Positions 32,797 through 45,400 of a stretch of DNA of 64,000 nucleotides are shown here, one piece after another. The stretch's first letter is position 1, and each line of letters starts with the position of its first letter. Made by a program: the position numbers and the translations under genes. This DNA is from Chrysaora quinquecirrha (Eukaryota > Cnidaria > Scyphozoa > Semaeostomeae > Pelagiidae): the NCBI GenBank assembly GCA_014526335.1, contig JACTAT010000106.1, positions 228,325-292,324 of the forward strand. Direction: 5' to 3'. The notes under the pieces were generated by a model. That model worked only from the letters and a program-made list of their open reading frames with translations, searched no databases and was not told the origin of the DNA.

Positions 32797-34151
32797 TTAA
32801 CAAAATTCAAAGATTTTTCTTTGCTTTGAGTTTTCAAAAGTTCTTTTCTTCTTTGCTGCATCCTTTTTAGCATTAGTAGCAGATGTTTCTGCAAGAATGC
32901 TTTCAAGTTTTTTAGCGACATCCGAGGCCTTCCTGAAGCTTCCATCATGGTCTGCAAATAAACCTTTTTCAAGGAGAAAATTAATCCCTCGAAGATGGAA
33001 CTTTGGTAGCAATTTGTCAAAATTCTCTGGACTCAGCATATCTATTTCAAGGACAAACTGGCTTTCTCCATTGCTGATGCGATTTGCATATGATGCACCA
33101 TCTTTGCAAATAATGTGCAGAACATCACATGCACTTTTAAGAAGCCTCTGTTTCTTTTCTTTCTCCGACTTAGTAGCATTTGCTTTTTTTCTCTTCAAGG
33201 TACTTTTTTTTAAACAAGGAAAAGAAGTATTTTGCAGCTTCAGGTTAATCTCACCTGCAAGACTTGCAAGTTTATTAATGACAGGAATTAAATCTTCTAT
33301 GATGTGGGCATAAAACTCCAACTCACTGGCCTTCCATGGTAGAATTTCATTGTTTTGAAAAGGTTTGCTCTTCTTTCCTTCACATCTTTTAGAAAGACAG
33401 AAGCTTTTCTGCTGTGGTTATCCAGAAATTCTTTTGAATCATGGGCAGCACTGATGTCTGCAGATCTTAATGTTGTCCCAGGTTCAGCAAACTTGCGAAC
33501 ATTGATCCAGTGCCCATCCTTACTGCTTGAAAAGTTTTCAATCACTTTCACGAATTGCTTTTTTGCTGTCTCCAGCTGCCATCGAACTGCACGTTGGCTG
33601 CATGCATACCTCTGAAATGCATCAGGAACCATCAGGGAATAACTTGAATTGTGTAGGGCATGAGTGACATCATTGTAAAATTTCTGCTTTTCATTAGCAG
33701 GGCAAGGTATTAAAAGTTCTTCAACATCTTTTGGTACTAGAAGAAAAATAAACTCTATTAGATTATTTGTTCTAATGTAAGTTTAGGTAAATGCAATTGT
33801 TGATCAAACAGCCTAAAATCATTGCAAGGACAAAAACAGCTATAATAAAAACAACATACATCTAATAGGCAGATTAGCACTTGTCTCCTTTTGGCTCTTT
33901 TGAGAATCCTGACGACTTTCTGCATGCGACAACAGCAAGAACTTGGCCACCTTCCAAACAGCCACAAACTTTTTGACATGGCCTACTTTTGTCATACCAA
34001 TGTCCTTAAGCATTTCGAGGATGTCTGGCTCTTCAACGCTCACGATAAACGAAAAATCATCGTAGCCACATTCCAAAAAACGTTCTAAGTAACCAGAAAA
34101 GCAATTCTTCGCAAGAAACTCTTCAAGTGCCTTGGTTTCGACAGCGTCCAT
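32797..34151 (-). pseudogene. SAM-domain protein of the transposon (one frameshift)
   Basis: Exon 1 from Met at 34151 (MDAVETKALEEFLAKN) reads a sterile alpha motif in its first 70 residues: 'GYLERFLECGYDDFSFIVSV', then 'DILEMLKDIGMTKVGHVKKF'. SAM domains mediate self- or partner-association. An intron with donor 'acaa|gtgcta' and acceptor 'ttctag' at 33737 fits in phase. The second exon continues 'PKDVEELLIPCPANEKQKFY' and 'YACSQRAVRWQLETAKKQFV'. Near 33370 the frame shifts once ('VKER' to 'PFQNNEILPWKASELEFYA'), then runs to a stop at 32797 through a lysine-rich stretch ('KSTLKRKKANATKSEKEKKQ'). What the rest of the protein does is unknown. It is divergently arranged with the transposase and shares a short intergenic region, so the two are probably co-expressed. 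Confidence 0.75.
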
Positions 34152-34346
34152 GTTGGAGATACAAAGCAATTGATGAACATGAAACCAAAAACCAAACAAA
34201 AGAGCACTTTCAATGAGCCTCGCTGTCATCTCCAGAATAATTGGCGTTTGGCGCCAAAATGGAAAATAGTTTGGTGCCTCAACAAAAGAGTTGTTTTTTG
34301 GTCTTGCTTGTAGATAGTGTAATACGTAGGAAAATAGTGCAATATT

Positions 34347-37300
34347 ATGGATGAAAAGCTTGCAAGAAATGGGCATGAAAAACGTACATTAATTCGAAAT
34401 ACCTCTCGAGTGAATGATTTTGTTCATACCTCTTTGCAATCTTGCTCTGTTCGTGAAAACCGTGAAGTCCTGACCGGGTTCATCAATAAATTCAAGGTCG
34501 ATACACATGACAAAGATCAAACAATCTGTCTGCTCTCCGCTATATACTGGACTGTTTACTTGCAGAAATACCTCTCCAAGATGGCTCAACGAAAATACAA
34601 TCATTCCTTGAGTTTCAGGAAGCTTTTGAAATATTTGTGGCATACCAAAATGATGGAAAATGTGCAGATCTGATAAAAAAAGACAGGCATAGAAAGAAAC
34701 AGTTTTCAGAGCTACTTTGTCATCCAGAATATGGGTTATGTATATATATTGTTCATGCAGAAGAACAAGATTGGATCGTATTGCGTCCTGATACTGTTTG
34801 CCTTGAATTCTTCTTTGCAAAGTTTCTGGGAAGAGATGAGGCTAACACAGCACCACCTCTGGGGAAGGAAGTGGTGAGAAGGATGATTGAATGTATGGAC
34901 ACAGAGTGGGACAAAAAAGTATTGAGGGTTGTCTTAGGTATAACACGAAGTCGAAGAGAGTTAGATGAACTTGGGATAGACAGTGATTCAATCACCTCTG
35001 ATAGAAAAGCAGTTTTTGGCTACACTGAATTGTTTGAGAATGCCACAAAAGAAGCAGAGATAATAGTAAGTAGCAACCTTGATAAACGATTAGAGAAGTG
35101 TTCCTCCGAGTTGCTGCAAAAAAGAGAAACTCTTGAAAACAAAGATGAACATTTGGAGTAAGACTCAAACCAATGAATTTTCTGAAGAAATTGAGGATCT
35201 AAATGTCAAAAAGCAAGACCTGGTAGACATGATTGCAAAAGACGAGAAGAAAAAGAAAGTGTTGGCAGGCATGCTCAAAAGGACACGGTCAAAAATAGTT
35301 AAGGAGAGACGTTTGAAAATGAGAAAGCAAGGTGGTGGTCGCAAGCGGTTGATGGATGAGGATGATGAGCAGCACTTAGCCAACTGCATTACAAGTAAAT
35401 CAACGGCACATGGAAGAAGAAAGGACTCAGTTCTTTACCTTAATCATCGCGTAAAGAAACGTGACTTTCTTAAGATTGTCAATTACAACAGAGTGAGGCG
35501 AAATTTGCCTTTAATCAAGTCCACCACAGCAATTTACAATCGTGCAGTACCAAAAAACAAACGGTCCAGGCAAGCCAAAAATCACCTTGGCAAAGGCCTA
35601 TTCTGTTGCAAGAAACCACCTAAAGCAGAAAGTACTTCAAACTTACTGACTCATTTTTGTCGTGCACACAAAAGAATATTGTACGGGCCTTGTGTGGGCA
35701 GAATAATCAACAAGAGTTAACATTGTTCAGAAGTTTTGATGACAAGGCATACCTTTGTCCTGAAACTAGCTGCGGTATGCAAAGTGCACGTTCCCAAAAG
35801 GTTTACCGTCCAAGTGAAGATTCGAATGCAAGAAAATTCAAGCATTATGACTTCCCTAAGTCAATGCTGAATTGTACTCCAGGAACTTTTCTTTATATGG
35901 AGAAAAGTGTGGAAAAGGCAGCTGAGACTGAACTTATAAAGACGGCACAGCAAGATGCTATTGTGATTGTTAAGCCAAAATACTTTGTAGGAAGTTCTGG
36001 CAGTGTTTGGGGGAGTAATCTTATAAGTAACAGACACAAAGAACCCCTTCTCCATGAGTTTGACAATGATAGTAGCAATTCAAGATCTACTCTTATGAAA
36101 GGATGGATAGTTAAAGGAAGAGATTCCTTAGAAAGTTTTAAAGATCAGTCTGTTAATGAAGATCTCATAATGATGAAAGAGGAGAAAGCCAACACCGCCA
36201 GTATGAAAAAGATAAACTTATGTTTTTGCAGCACAGGTGTGAAGAGCTCATCAAGGAATACAATAGTTTCACAAATTTGAGTGAAGAAGACTTTGCCACT
36301 GGGAATTCATTGGTAGCACAGTTGAATATTGTTTTGTTGTCTGCAAGAGATATGTACGAAATAGTAAGCAATGCTGACAATACTGGTGAGAGCATTGTTG
36401 CTCAGTTCCATAAAATATTGGAAGAAATTGAGGTGTGTTTGGAAATGTCAAGGAACAAGCAGCCTAGTTTTAAACCAAGAATTGTTGATCTCACTGATGC
36501 AGGTCCTGGTGTAGGAATCACTAACAATGAAGTGTATTATCGAATTGCACAAGAAATAAGAATTTGTAAATATGATTTCTACATAAGACATCACTTAGCC
36601 CCTGGTGACAGCAGTCAGAATGAAGTTGAAAGAATTCAGAGTGCTGTTGGTACGTATTCAACTTTGTCATTGTCTTTGGATACATTAACATTTTAAAACA
36701 TTGAAAACTGTAGATATTCCAAGATATCATGTATCAGGATGCCATCATGTTGATCAACAGGATGCAACTTTGTTGTTCTTTGCTCAGAAATTTATATAGA
36801 ATATTATATAACATATACAATATTTTCAGTGATCCTTTTTTGTAATATGTACTATATATTTGATATTATATACTCTTATTGTATCATACTTGCTTTTCAG
36901 GAGATGCAATCTGTGATGGAGGTTATCTTAACTGGGAATATCGCCAAAAACATTTTGGTTTAAGTGAAACTGACATCAACAATCTCACCATTGATGAACT
37001 TGAGAAGAATGAGACTGAACGTATGAAATTTAATGCTTTCAAAGTATGTGATGAAGTTGCCCAAAGAATAGATGGAGAAGTGGCTCCACAGGGGTTTATG
37101 AAGGCTTATGTAACTGAGGATGTGGGTGACCTATTTTTCTGGGATACAAAATATCTGCATGACTATCTTGCAAATAAAGATGCAAAACAATCTAAAAAGA
37201 CACCAGGCTTTCACTACTACAAGTCTTTACAGACATTTATGGATCAGCATACCAGAAAGGGGGAAAAATATCTAGAATATCTGAAATTTAGCTGCAAAGA

Positions 37301-38084
37301 TCATGGACAAATTTGCACATTTTGTTTAGAAAATGGATGGACTGGACCACCTTGTAGTCGCATTCCAGAGCCTATGCCAGACTATGAATCTCATCAGTTC
37401 AAGTACTTACATGCAGCAAAAACACCAACTAAAATTGATAATGAAATTAGACAAGTTGATGATATGAATCCACGTGTACAGCTCAAAGCATGGTTTAGAC
37501 AAGGGCAAATAACAACGAAAAATATTGAGAAGATCAATGAATTTGAAAGGCTTTACGCTGTCAAAGAAGACATAATTATAAATGCTTTGACTGAATTGGA
37601 GCAAAGCCACTTTCGCAAGGAAGTGAGGCTGATGGAGAAAAAAAGAAAACGAGTAACAGAAGATGAAAAAGAATTCAAGGATTATGACTGGAGAAAGATT
37701 GCAGAAAACAATAGTTTTAAAAGATTAAAGGTCAGAGAGTTAGACAAATACCTTGCACATTGCAACCTTCTTCATTTCCTCCATTTAAAAAAAACACAGA
37801 AGATAGAAGCTATTGTAGAACACTTGAACGATACAGTAATAGAAGAAGAAGCTGGCTTAGATGCAGATTCAGAGTTGGATTCGGAAGACCAATGTTCTGA
37901 GGATGATGTGATTGGAGAGCTAACAAGAATAACTGATAATGAAAGTGATGGTGAGGTTAGCAGTGATATTGATGAGAGGCCATATAGTACTGAGTTAGAA
38001 GAGGAAAAGCATTTGGACCAGTTGTTCAGAAAGACAAGATATGGAAGGCTTGCTGGAACTCATCATCTCTCAACTTATAGGTAA
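34347..38084 (+). pseudogene. DDE-like transposase of the transposon (several frame breaks)
   Basis: A long multi-part frame. N-terminal part from Met 34347; an acceptor-like 'tttacttgcag' at 34563 leads into 'QEAFEIFVAYQNDGKCADLI'. Then come a coiled-coil, basic stretch (35150-35400, 'KKKKVLAGMLKRTRSKIVKE'), a Cys/His cluster ('LFCCKKPPKAES...LTHFCRAHK'), and the probable catalytic region: 'PRIVDLTDAGPGVGITNNEV' and 'GDSSQNEVERIQSAVG', followed after a GT-AG intron (36650-36900) by 'GDAICDGG'. D in DLTD and E in NEVER fit the last two acidic residues of an RNase-H-fold DDE enzyme (inference). A second Cys/His cluster 'SCKDHGQICTFCLENGW' follows, and the C-terminus is acidic. Frame shifts near 35160, 35668 and 36190 break it. 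Similar 'DLTD.GPGVG ... HNEVER' proteins recur in cnidarian genomes as uncharacterised sequences, as I recall. Confidence 0.8.
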
Positions 38085-38407
38085 AAACTGATCTTCGTGT
38101 CTGTTCATCAATCTTGAGAATTTTTCCATGAAGTAATTTTTCACAGTGCCTAACAAATATTTTTCTAGGTGAACTTAAGCTCAACATATATTGAATTTCC
38201 TGAAGTATTTGGTATTTGTACCTTTTTCAGATAAATGACATTGGCGATGAATGATAGATGATGGCTACTGGGGTATGAAATTTTTTACCAGTTTTTCAGT
38301 GGGGTATGATATTTTTAGAGAAAATTGAAAGGAGTGTGAAAACTATTAACCGCTTTAGGAAATCTAACCCGCCCCGGTACCCAGAGTTATAAATGACTGA
38401 CCCCTTA

Positions 38408-39412
38408 AAAAGTATTTGACTTCAGATTCGAATTTAGCATCTTAATGCCTTTATCCCATATCGTCGTAAGCGACGCAGAAGCTTCCCCGTTAGGACTGCG
38501 ATGTTAACGCATATAATCGTAAGTAAGGGACGGGGACGACTCTCACAGGGAAATCCTCAGGTTTTTGCAATGAGTCGTAGTAATGACGAATGATACAGTA
38601 AATGACCATCAGCAACATTAGACAGAAGGTATCTACTTCAGTACGAATCAAACGAATCAAGTGACGAAGATTTCGATAGCAACCTGATATCGGCATAGAA
38701 ACAACGTTTCAGTTACAAAATGGATCGGTAGATGACGGGATGTAGTTTCAAATTAAAGTAGCAACAAATCCATCCTGTTTGTAGGTCAAGTCACAACAGA
38801 ATATCATTTAACCCGAAAAACCGGCCCTCGCGCTTATTTTTTTTGGAAAAATTTTCGGACCCCCTCGCTGTTATTAGGACCCCCGTTTATTAATTTTTTA
38901 CTTTTTTATAGCAAAAATCAACTTTACTGAGCAAACAAGCTTGATTTTTTTAATCTCTTTGAAATCGAAGGTATCTGTAATGTTTTTTGTCTGTCTGTTA
39001 GACGGAGTTCGCACAGAGAATCACACTGCATCTTGTAACTGGTGAACTGATCATTTCATAAAGAATATTTAATTGACTATTTTGGTTTAATCTTGTTTGA
39101 AATATTTTGTCAGTTTGGTATGTCAAAAATACTTACTTAGGTACCCTTATTACGACCCCCGTTTATTATATTTCACACAATTTTTGGACCCCCCTGCTTA
39201 TTAGGACTTTGACTGGATTTTCGAATCTTCTTTTTTGTACCCCTGTGCCCATAATTACGACCTCCACTTCGCGCCAACCTCGATTCAGGTTTTTGATTTT
39301 GCAATTCCGTTCAATTCAAAATTTAAATTAATTTTTTTTGCAAAGCAAATCGTGAAAACTGCAAGCTGCACGGTTGGCACGTAATTTTTAATATTTTTTC
39401 TGCACAAATAAA
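38408..39412. other. Intergenic, upstream of JMJD6
   Basis: 38820-39290 has repeated 'ttattaggacccccgttta' phrases and looks like a decayed MITE. The JMJD6 promoter is expected here; no site could be assigned. Confidence 0.45.
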
Positions 39413-42400
39413 ATGAATGCAGGAATTAAAAAGACAGAAAATGTCATTCAAGATGCCAAACAACGAGCAAGACCTGGTAAGATCACAAAATCATGGCTCA
39501 TCCCTCCCTCTCCCTGCCTCTGCCTCAAACAAAATAAAGTCTAAAAAAGAAGACATTCTGTTCTGATTGGTACATATAGAAGTTTCGCGCCGGGGGCCGG
39601 CTGGTTCTAGTATTCCTTTGTTTGCAAGTGACCTTCTATTCTAGGACCCTTTTTCTGACCTGCAAAAAGCCACAAGATACAATTGCATAACTAACAACAA
39701 AATTCTGACTGAAAGCAAAAATATTGGTAATTTTGGTATGGGTAGGTGAATGCAATGCTTGCAATACAATGGAGGAGGGGGGCTGTGGGATTTCACGGGT
39801 TGCGGGTTTGGTTGATTTCGCCCTCAGATTTTCGGGTTTTTTCAAAAAATTGTGCGGGTTTTCAGGTCAAGTATATTTAACGGGCAACGGGTTTTGCCAT
39901 GTTTTTAGCTCTGGTTTCGGGTATTGTAGTAAAAATGTGCGGTTTTTCGTGTTTTAAACCTCACAAAGGATATCAAAGTGTAAAATTCTTAAAAAAATGT
40001 TGAAGCTAAGGTCATCCGGCTTTTCAGGTTTGTCCCAATTTTCTTCCGTGGTTTTTGGGTTTAGATACCCCCCAAAGCCCCCCTCATGCAGGAGGATATG
40101 TCCCGGATTGATCAATGTCTTTCGATACTGGGCTGTCCCCAGACTGCAATCTTTGCGCATTGGGCACTAAAGACTATTGTTTACCAAACAATAGGGGCTA
40201 TAGTTTTCTATTGTTTTAGCCAAAATTGCAAAGTTTCCAGCCAGGGCTGTTCCCCTGTTTTTCAGAGTATGGCCTTTTTAAACAAGATCTCTGGTATACA
40301 AGAGCCCCTTTCTATTGTTTTGTTGTATTGTTAGCCTATTGTTCTATTGAAAAACTGGGGTGTGCTGATGCCCAACTCTGCAGTATTGTCATCATGTGCT
40401 AGATTCAGTAAGGTACACTTCCTGGGTACATATCGGGTGATAATCCCTGACTGTCAAGTCAAGACTGAAATCAACAAGCTGAGCCTGCTGTAAAAACAAC
40501 CCACATTTTGGTGGATTTGTCCATCTTACTAAAAACTTTCATTGTATCCGACCGTTGTATCCGACTAGCTGATTGGAGTTTAAACACAATGCCAATTCAG
40601 CTTTTCGTTCTTTCTGATTGGTGCATCTGGGTATAAATTCCGCCTTAGTCTATTGTTTCCGTCTGTTTCTGACGTTCATACTCTGAGGAGTGTCAGACGA
40701 AAAAAGCTTTTAAGTATGCCCGAAGATGATTCCGCTGTTCATCGCAATTTTGAAGTTTTGTGCAACTCAAAGACTATTAACTTTCATTGTCCTAATTCTC
40801 GAGAATTTGAGATTTGCTTTTTAGATTTATACTTGTATTCTACTTTTATGTTCCTATTATTCCTAAATAATTGATTTTCTTCTTCACTTGTTTTTTAAAT
40901 TCTTTTTGCTATCCCTTTATCCGTTCATAATCTGTAATATCTTTATTATAAGGCATGGTAGTTAATTCTGTATTATAAGGCATGGTATGTAACTTACTAC
41001 CGCTAGCTTTTGTTTTAGTTTTGTTCGTAGGTTAAGGGCCATCTCCGCCTAGATACCTTGATTGAAAAAAATAATAAAAATAATAATAAGACTGTCAGAG
41101 GCATTGCAAATGGAATTTGATTTTTCTTAGTTTTTCTTTTCAGAGCTGAAGGGAGAACAAGGCTGGACAAAGTATGATTTTTTCCAAAATGCAAATGTTT
41201 CACTTTCAGATGTGAAAGATAATGTACAAAGGGTTGATGTAAGACAGATATCTCAAGATGACTTTGTTGAAAAATTCGATAAACCGAAAATTCCTGTTGT
41301 TCTAACTCATGTTCAGGATCATTGGATGGCCAAGAAAAAATGGACAATGGAGGTATAAAGGTTTCCGCAAGAGATGGCGGCCGTTTCCGTCAACCATTTG
41401 TTTTTCATAAGGTTTTACGAAGGGAATTCTGGGAATAATTTCCTTAGCTACGAACTCAACGTCTGCAGCTATGTAAAATACATAACTAAGGAAATTATTC
41501 CCAGAATTCCGTTTGAAAATCCTTAATGAAAACAGTAGGCAAAAACGGCGGCCATCTTTTGCGGAAGCATCTATTGTTCTTCAACTCTTTGCAAGGGGTA
41601 GTGTTCAAAAAAGTTTCAAACAAATGCAATTGTTCTTGTTCCATTTCGGGTGCAATCTCATACCTTTACCCCTTTCAATGCTTGCCACTGTCAAATTGTT
41701 GATGTAGCTACAGTAGTTATTTGATTATCTGACCCTTAGTCTATCCGGACTTTGATTATCTGGTTCGTCAAAAATTTGCAATTTTGAAATCGTTATTCAG
41801 TGAGAATTCAATTTTCTTTGCACAAACCACTCGAACCAGGGGCGGATCCAGCCCTAAATCTGACTGGTGCTCAAAAAGAAAAGGGTTTGGCCGATGGGCG
41901 TGGTCAGTTGGTATAATGGGCGTGGTCAAGGGGCGTGGTATTCAAGTTGTTGATTTTTGTGAATGACAAATAAACAGATCGTTTCCGAGGAAGAAAGAAG
42001 AACTCGAATGTTTATTGTTGGGAAGTCAATAGATAGCTATTACAGTTCGTCTTCCTGTACATGCAGAACGGAAAAAATTTAGGCTAGGCCTAATTCAAAC
42101 AGAAGATTTTGCGTTATCAAAGTTCCCTGAGAACGCTGAAACAGACAAGAACATTCCCTGACATGATTAGAACTTTAACATATCAAGGCCTAAATAACAA
42201 AATCTACTCTTTTAATTAGGCCTAACCTAAGATTTCTGTCCGTTCTGTATGTACACGAAGACGAATTTCCAACATAACCATTCGAGTTCTTCTTTCTTCC
42301 TCGTAAACGATTTTGACTCGACTTGTGTGAGACATTCACCATCACCAACTTCTACAGGTTGATGGCAACTGTTGTGTTTGTTGGTAAAAATTCTCTTTTC

Positions 42401-45400
42401 TTCCCCATTGTCACTGAGAGAGCAGAGAATGACGTTGAATTTTCGAGTGACGTTGAGCACCAGTGGAAGTGACGTTGAGCACCAGTGAGCCCTGCATTTT
42501 GATTGGTTGATTTACCTGAGCACCAGTGGAAGTGACGTTGAGCACCAGTGGAAGTTCATTTTACTACTATAAAAATGCGGGTCACTGGTGCTCAAGGTTT
42601 CAATGACGTATCTCTGTACAAATCAATTCTGTTTTTTCTTGTCATTCTGGCAAAAATGGTCCGCGTTTTTCCGGAATACATTCAAAGTAAACACGTCATT
42701 AACTCATTGATAGCGAGACCTTATTTCTGTGCGTGAGACAGACAGTGATTTGGTGATGGAATACAAAGAAAATTTAGGCCAATTATGTCAACAAAGAGGA
42801 ATCAAAGAGGCATGATAAATGCTTTCTTGCTCGAAAAGAACATTTCAACCAAAGAAAATCAGCTTATATCAACAGCAAAAGGAAATAATTTTTTTAAAGG
42901 TCATTCTTTAAAAATCTGACTGGTGCTTGAGCACCGGTCGCACCAGTCTGGATCCGCCCCTGCGAACATCAAAATATCATGCAGAAATGATCACAAAATC
43001 ACTCTACAGCTCAAATACTCAGTGTAACAGGGGTGTTCTGTTTGCAAAATTTTATAAAGAAACTATACTTGTTCGTTTGTAAGTGGTTTTTGCTGTATTT
43101 ATATATTTTGAAACATATTTTGGAAATATTGACAAAAGAAACACTGTTCTTGTACATAATAGATGGCCATTAAAAACGAAACTTTTTGAGGCTGAGATAA
43201 AATCGAAATTTTCACTAACTTGCGGTTCTCAAAAAATTTCGAAAAATACGGCATGCACTACGTGGGCAGAAAGAGCTTCGATCAAAAAAAGAATCGCATT
43301 TCTAGCTGTACCAGGGCGGGAGCTTTTCTTGTTGAATCGAACAACGGGTCATAACAATGGGTCAACCTGATTTGCCTAACTGAATATTAGTATATACAGA
43401 CTGTATAAAACATGCCGTTTGTTTTTTGGTTTTTAGCGTCTGATGAAAAAGTATAGAAATCAAAGGTTCAAAGTTGGCGAAGATAATGATGGATATTCAG
43501 TGAAAATGAAAATGAAGTATTATATTGAATATATGAAAACACAAAAAGATGATAGTCCTCTTTACATTTTTGATGGATCTTTTGGGGAGGTGAGTAGTAT
43601 TTTTTAGGCCTGCCTGCTTTCTATGTAGTCATTGAGAGTCGAAGATGGTTAATCACAGTCTTTGCAAAATCTGAAATACTGTCAGTGACTTTAAGAGAAC
43701 ATCAGAAAAAAATTCACAGCGACTGTCATAGACCAGTCATCAAGGATTGCTAGCAAAGTCTTTGAGGGTCTTTCATGGTCTTTCATGGTCTTAGCGGGTA
43801 GCTGGTCATTGGTTGGCGCCCTGGGGGGGGGGGTACATGACTTATAAACGGACGGAGATGTGTCGCCCAGATTTTAAAAACCAACCCACTTATAATGTAG
43901 ACCTTTGCAGAAATAGACCCTATATTATGAGTAAAAATCGGCAGAATATGAGAGTAATATGACTTTCCAAGTTTTTTTTATTGCTTGAGATTGTACTACG
44001 AACATCTTCGACGCGATTTTAATACTTTTCTGAGCGAAATAAAGTCAAATTTTCGAGTTTTCTTCAATTTCCAACCCACTTTTATTAGGTTTTTGTTAAA
44101 ATCATCCCAATGTTTAGAGAATTTTAGGGCCAAAAACCTACCCATATGGGCGGCACATACCCGTACCCAAATTATATTAAGTAACCCCCCGGGCTTGGTG
44201 CATTTTGGGCGCCCAAATTTCAATGTTCTAAGGTACTTTCAGTCTTTTTCGGTCGCTGGAATGTTTCCTTAAAATTTTTTGGGTCATTATTGTTGTTTGA
44301 CAGTCGTTCAGAGTGGTCGAGGGTTGCCGAGATGGAACCGTAAAACGGGGTTACTTTGGCCCTTGGGGGTTACTTTGACCCCAAACACAGAATTTGTTTT
44401 ACGGTTCCAAGGAGCATCATTCAAAAGCCTGAGTGCCCCTTTTAGTAAACAAATCTTTTTTAATGGACTTTTCCTAACAAAATTAATAAGTAGAATAACA
44501 AAGATCAAAGTAATAGGAAATTTTCAGCATCTTTATGTGTAGCTACAAGCAACCGTGAATGATGTCAAAAAATAATCTTTGTAAACTTCTTATTCAGTTG
44601 GATGAAATAACCCAAATACAACATCATAAGCCATCTAAGCTTGAAACATAGGTCATATTTAGAAATGATAAATACTTAGCTGAGGAGTTTTTCCTTTATT
44701 TTGCCACCATTTTACTATTTTCTTGGCATTTCTCCAGAAGCTGAATATTTTAATTTTTATGGGGGCACTTTGGCCCACATTATTTCTTAAATTACAGTGC
44801 AAATATTCACTGAACAAGGATCTTACCACCCCAAAATCATTGTCACTGTTCCTGTTCTTGTTCTGTTGTGATGTTCATGGGTTGTTGTTGTTGTTGATGA
44901 TGATGATGTTGATTTGAATTGAAGTGGTTTTATTTCCATGGACAGCGTGTGAAGTATAAGAGCAAAAATAACGGCCTAGAAATGCCAAGAAATTACAAGA
45001 GAAAGCTTGGAAGCCGCAGATACAGGGATTACTCAGATGAAACCATAGAAAAAGCATTAAATGCTATTAAGAACAAAGTAATGACACAGAGACAAGCAGA
45101 AGCTTACTTCAAAATCCCAAGAAGCACATTGAAGAATAAACTCAAAGGCCTTCATCAGTTGGAAGTTGGTGGGCAAACTGTGCTCGACAAAGCTGCTGAA
45201 GAAGCACTAACACAGCATTGCATAGCATTGAGTGATTATGGTTTTCCTTTGGATACCTTTGATTTGAGATGTCTAGTGAAAAGTTTCATAGATAAAAAGG
45301 GTATAATGAGCCAAGGTTCAAGGAAAATTTTCCAGGAAAAGAATGGACAAAGAGTTTTCTGAAAAGGAACAAAGCACTAAGCCTAAGATTCTCAGCCAAT

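Larger units (their letters stand above)
32606..38404. mobile_element. 5.8-kb DNA transposon with transposase and SAM-domain gene
   Basis: The ends are a perfect 42-bp inverted repeat (from 32606 'ggggtcagtcatttataact', mirrored up to 38404), flanked by TTA (32603-32605 and 38405-38407). Just inside, 'ggggtatgaaa' phrases occur at both ends in the same orientation. Two divergent genes start about 200 bp apart near 34151 and 34347: a SAM-domain protein leftward and a transposase rightward. TTA duplications and a two-gene plan recall PIF/Harbinger, but the transposase does not look like that family to me. Perfect ends with broken genes suggest a fairly young copy that could still be moved in trans. 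Confidence 0.9.
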
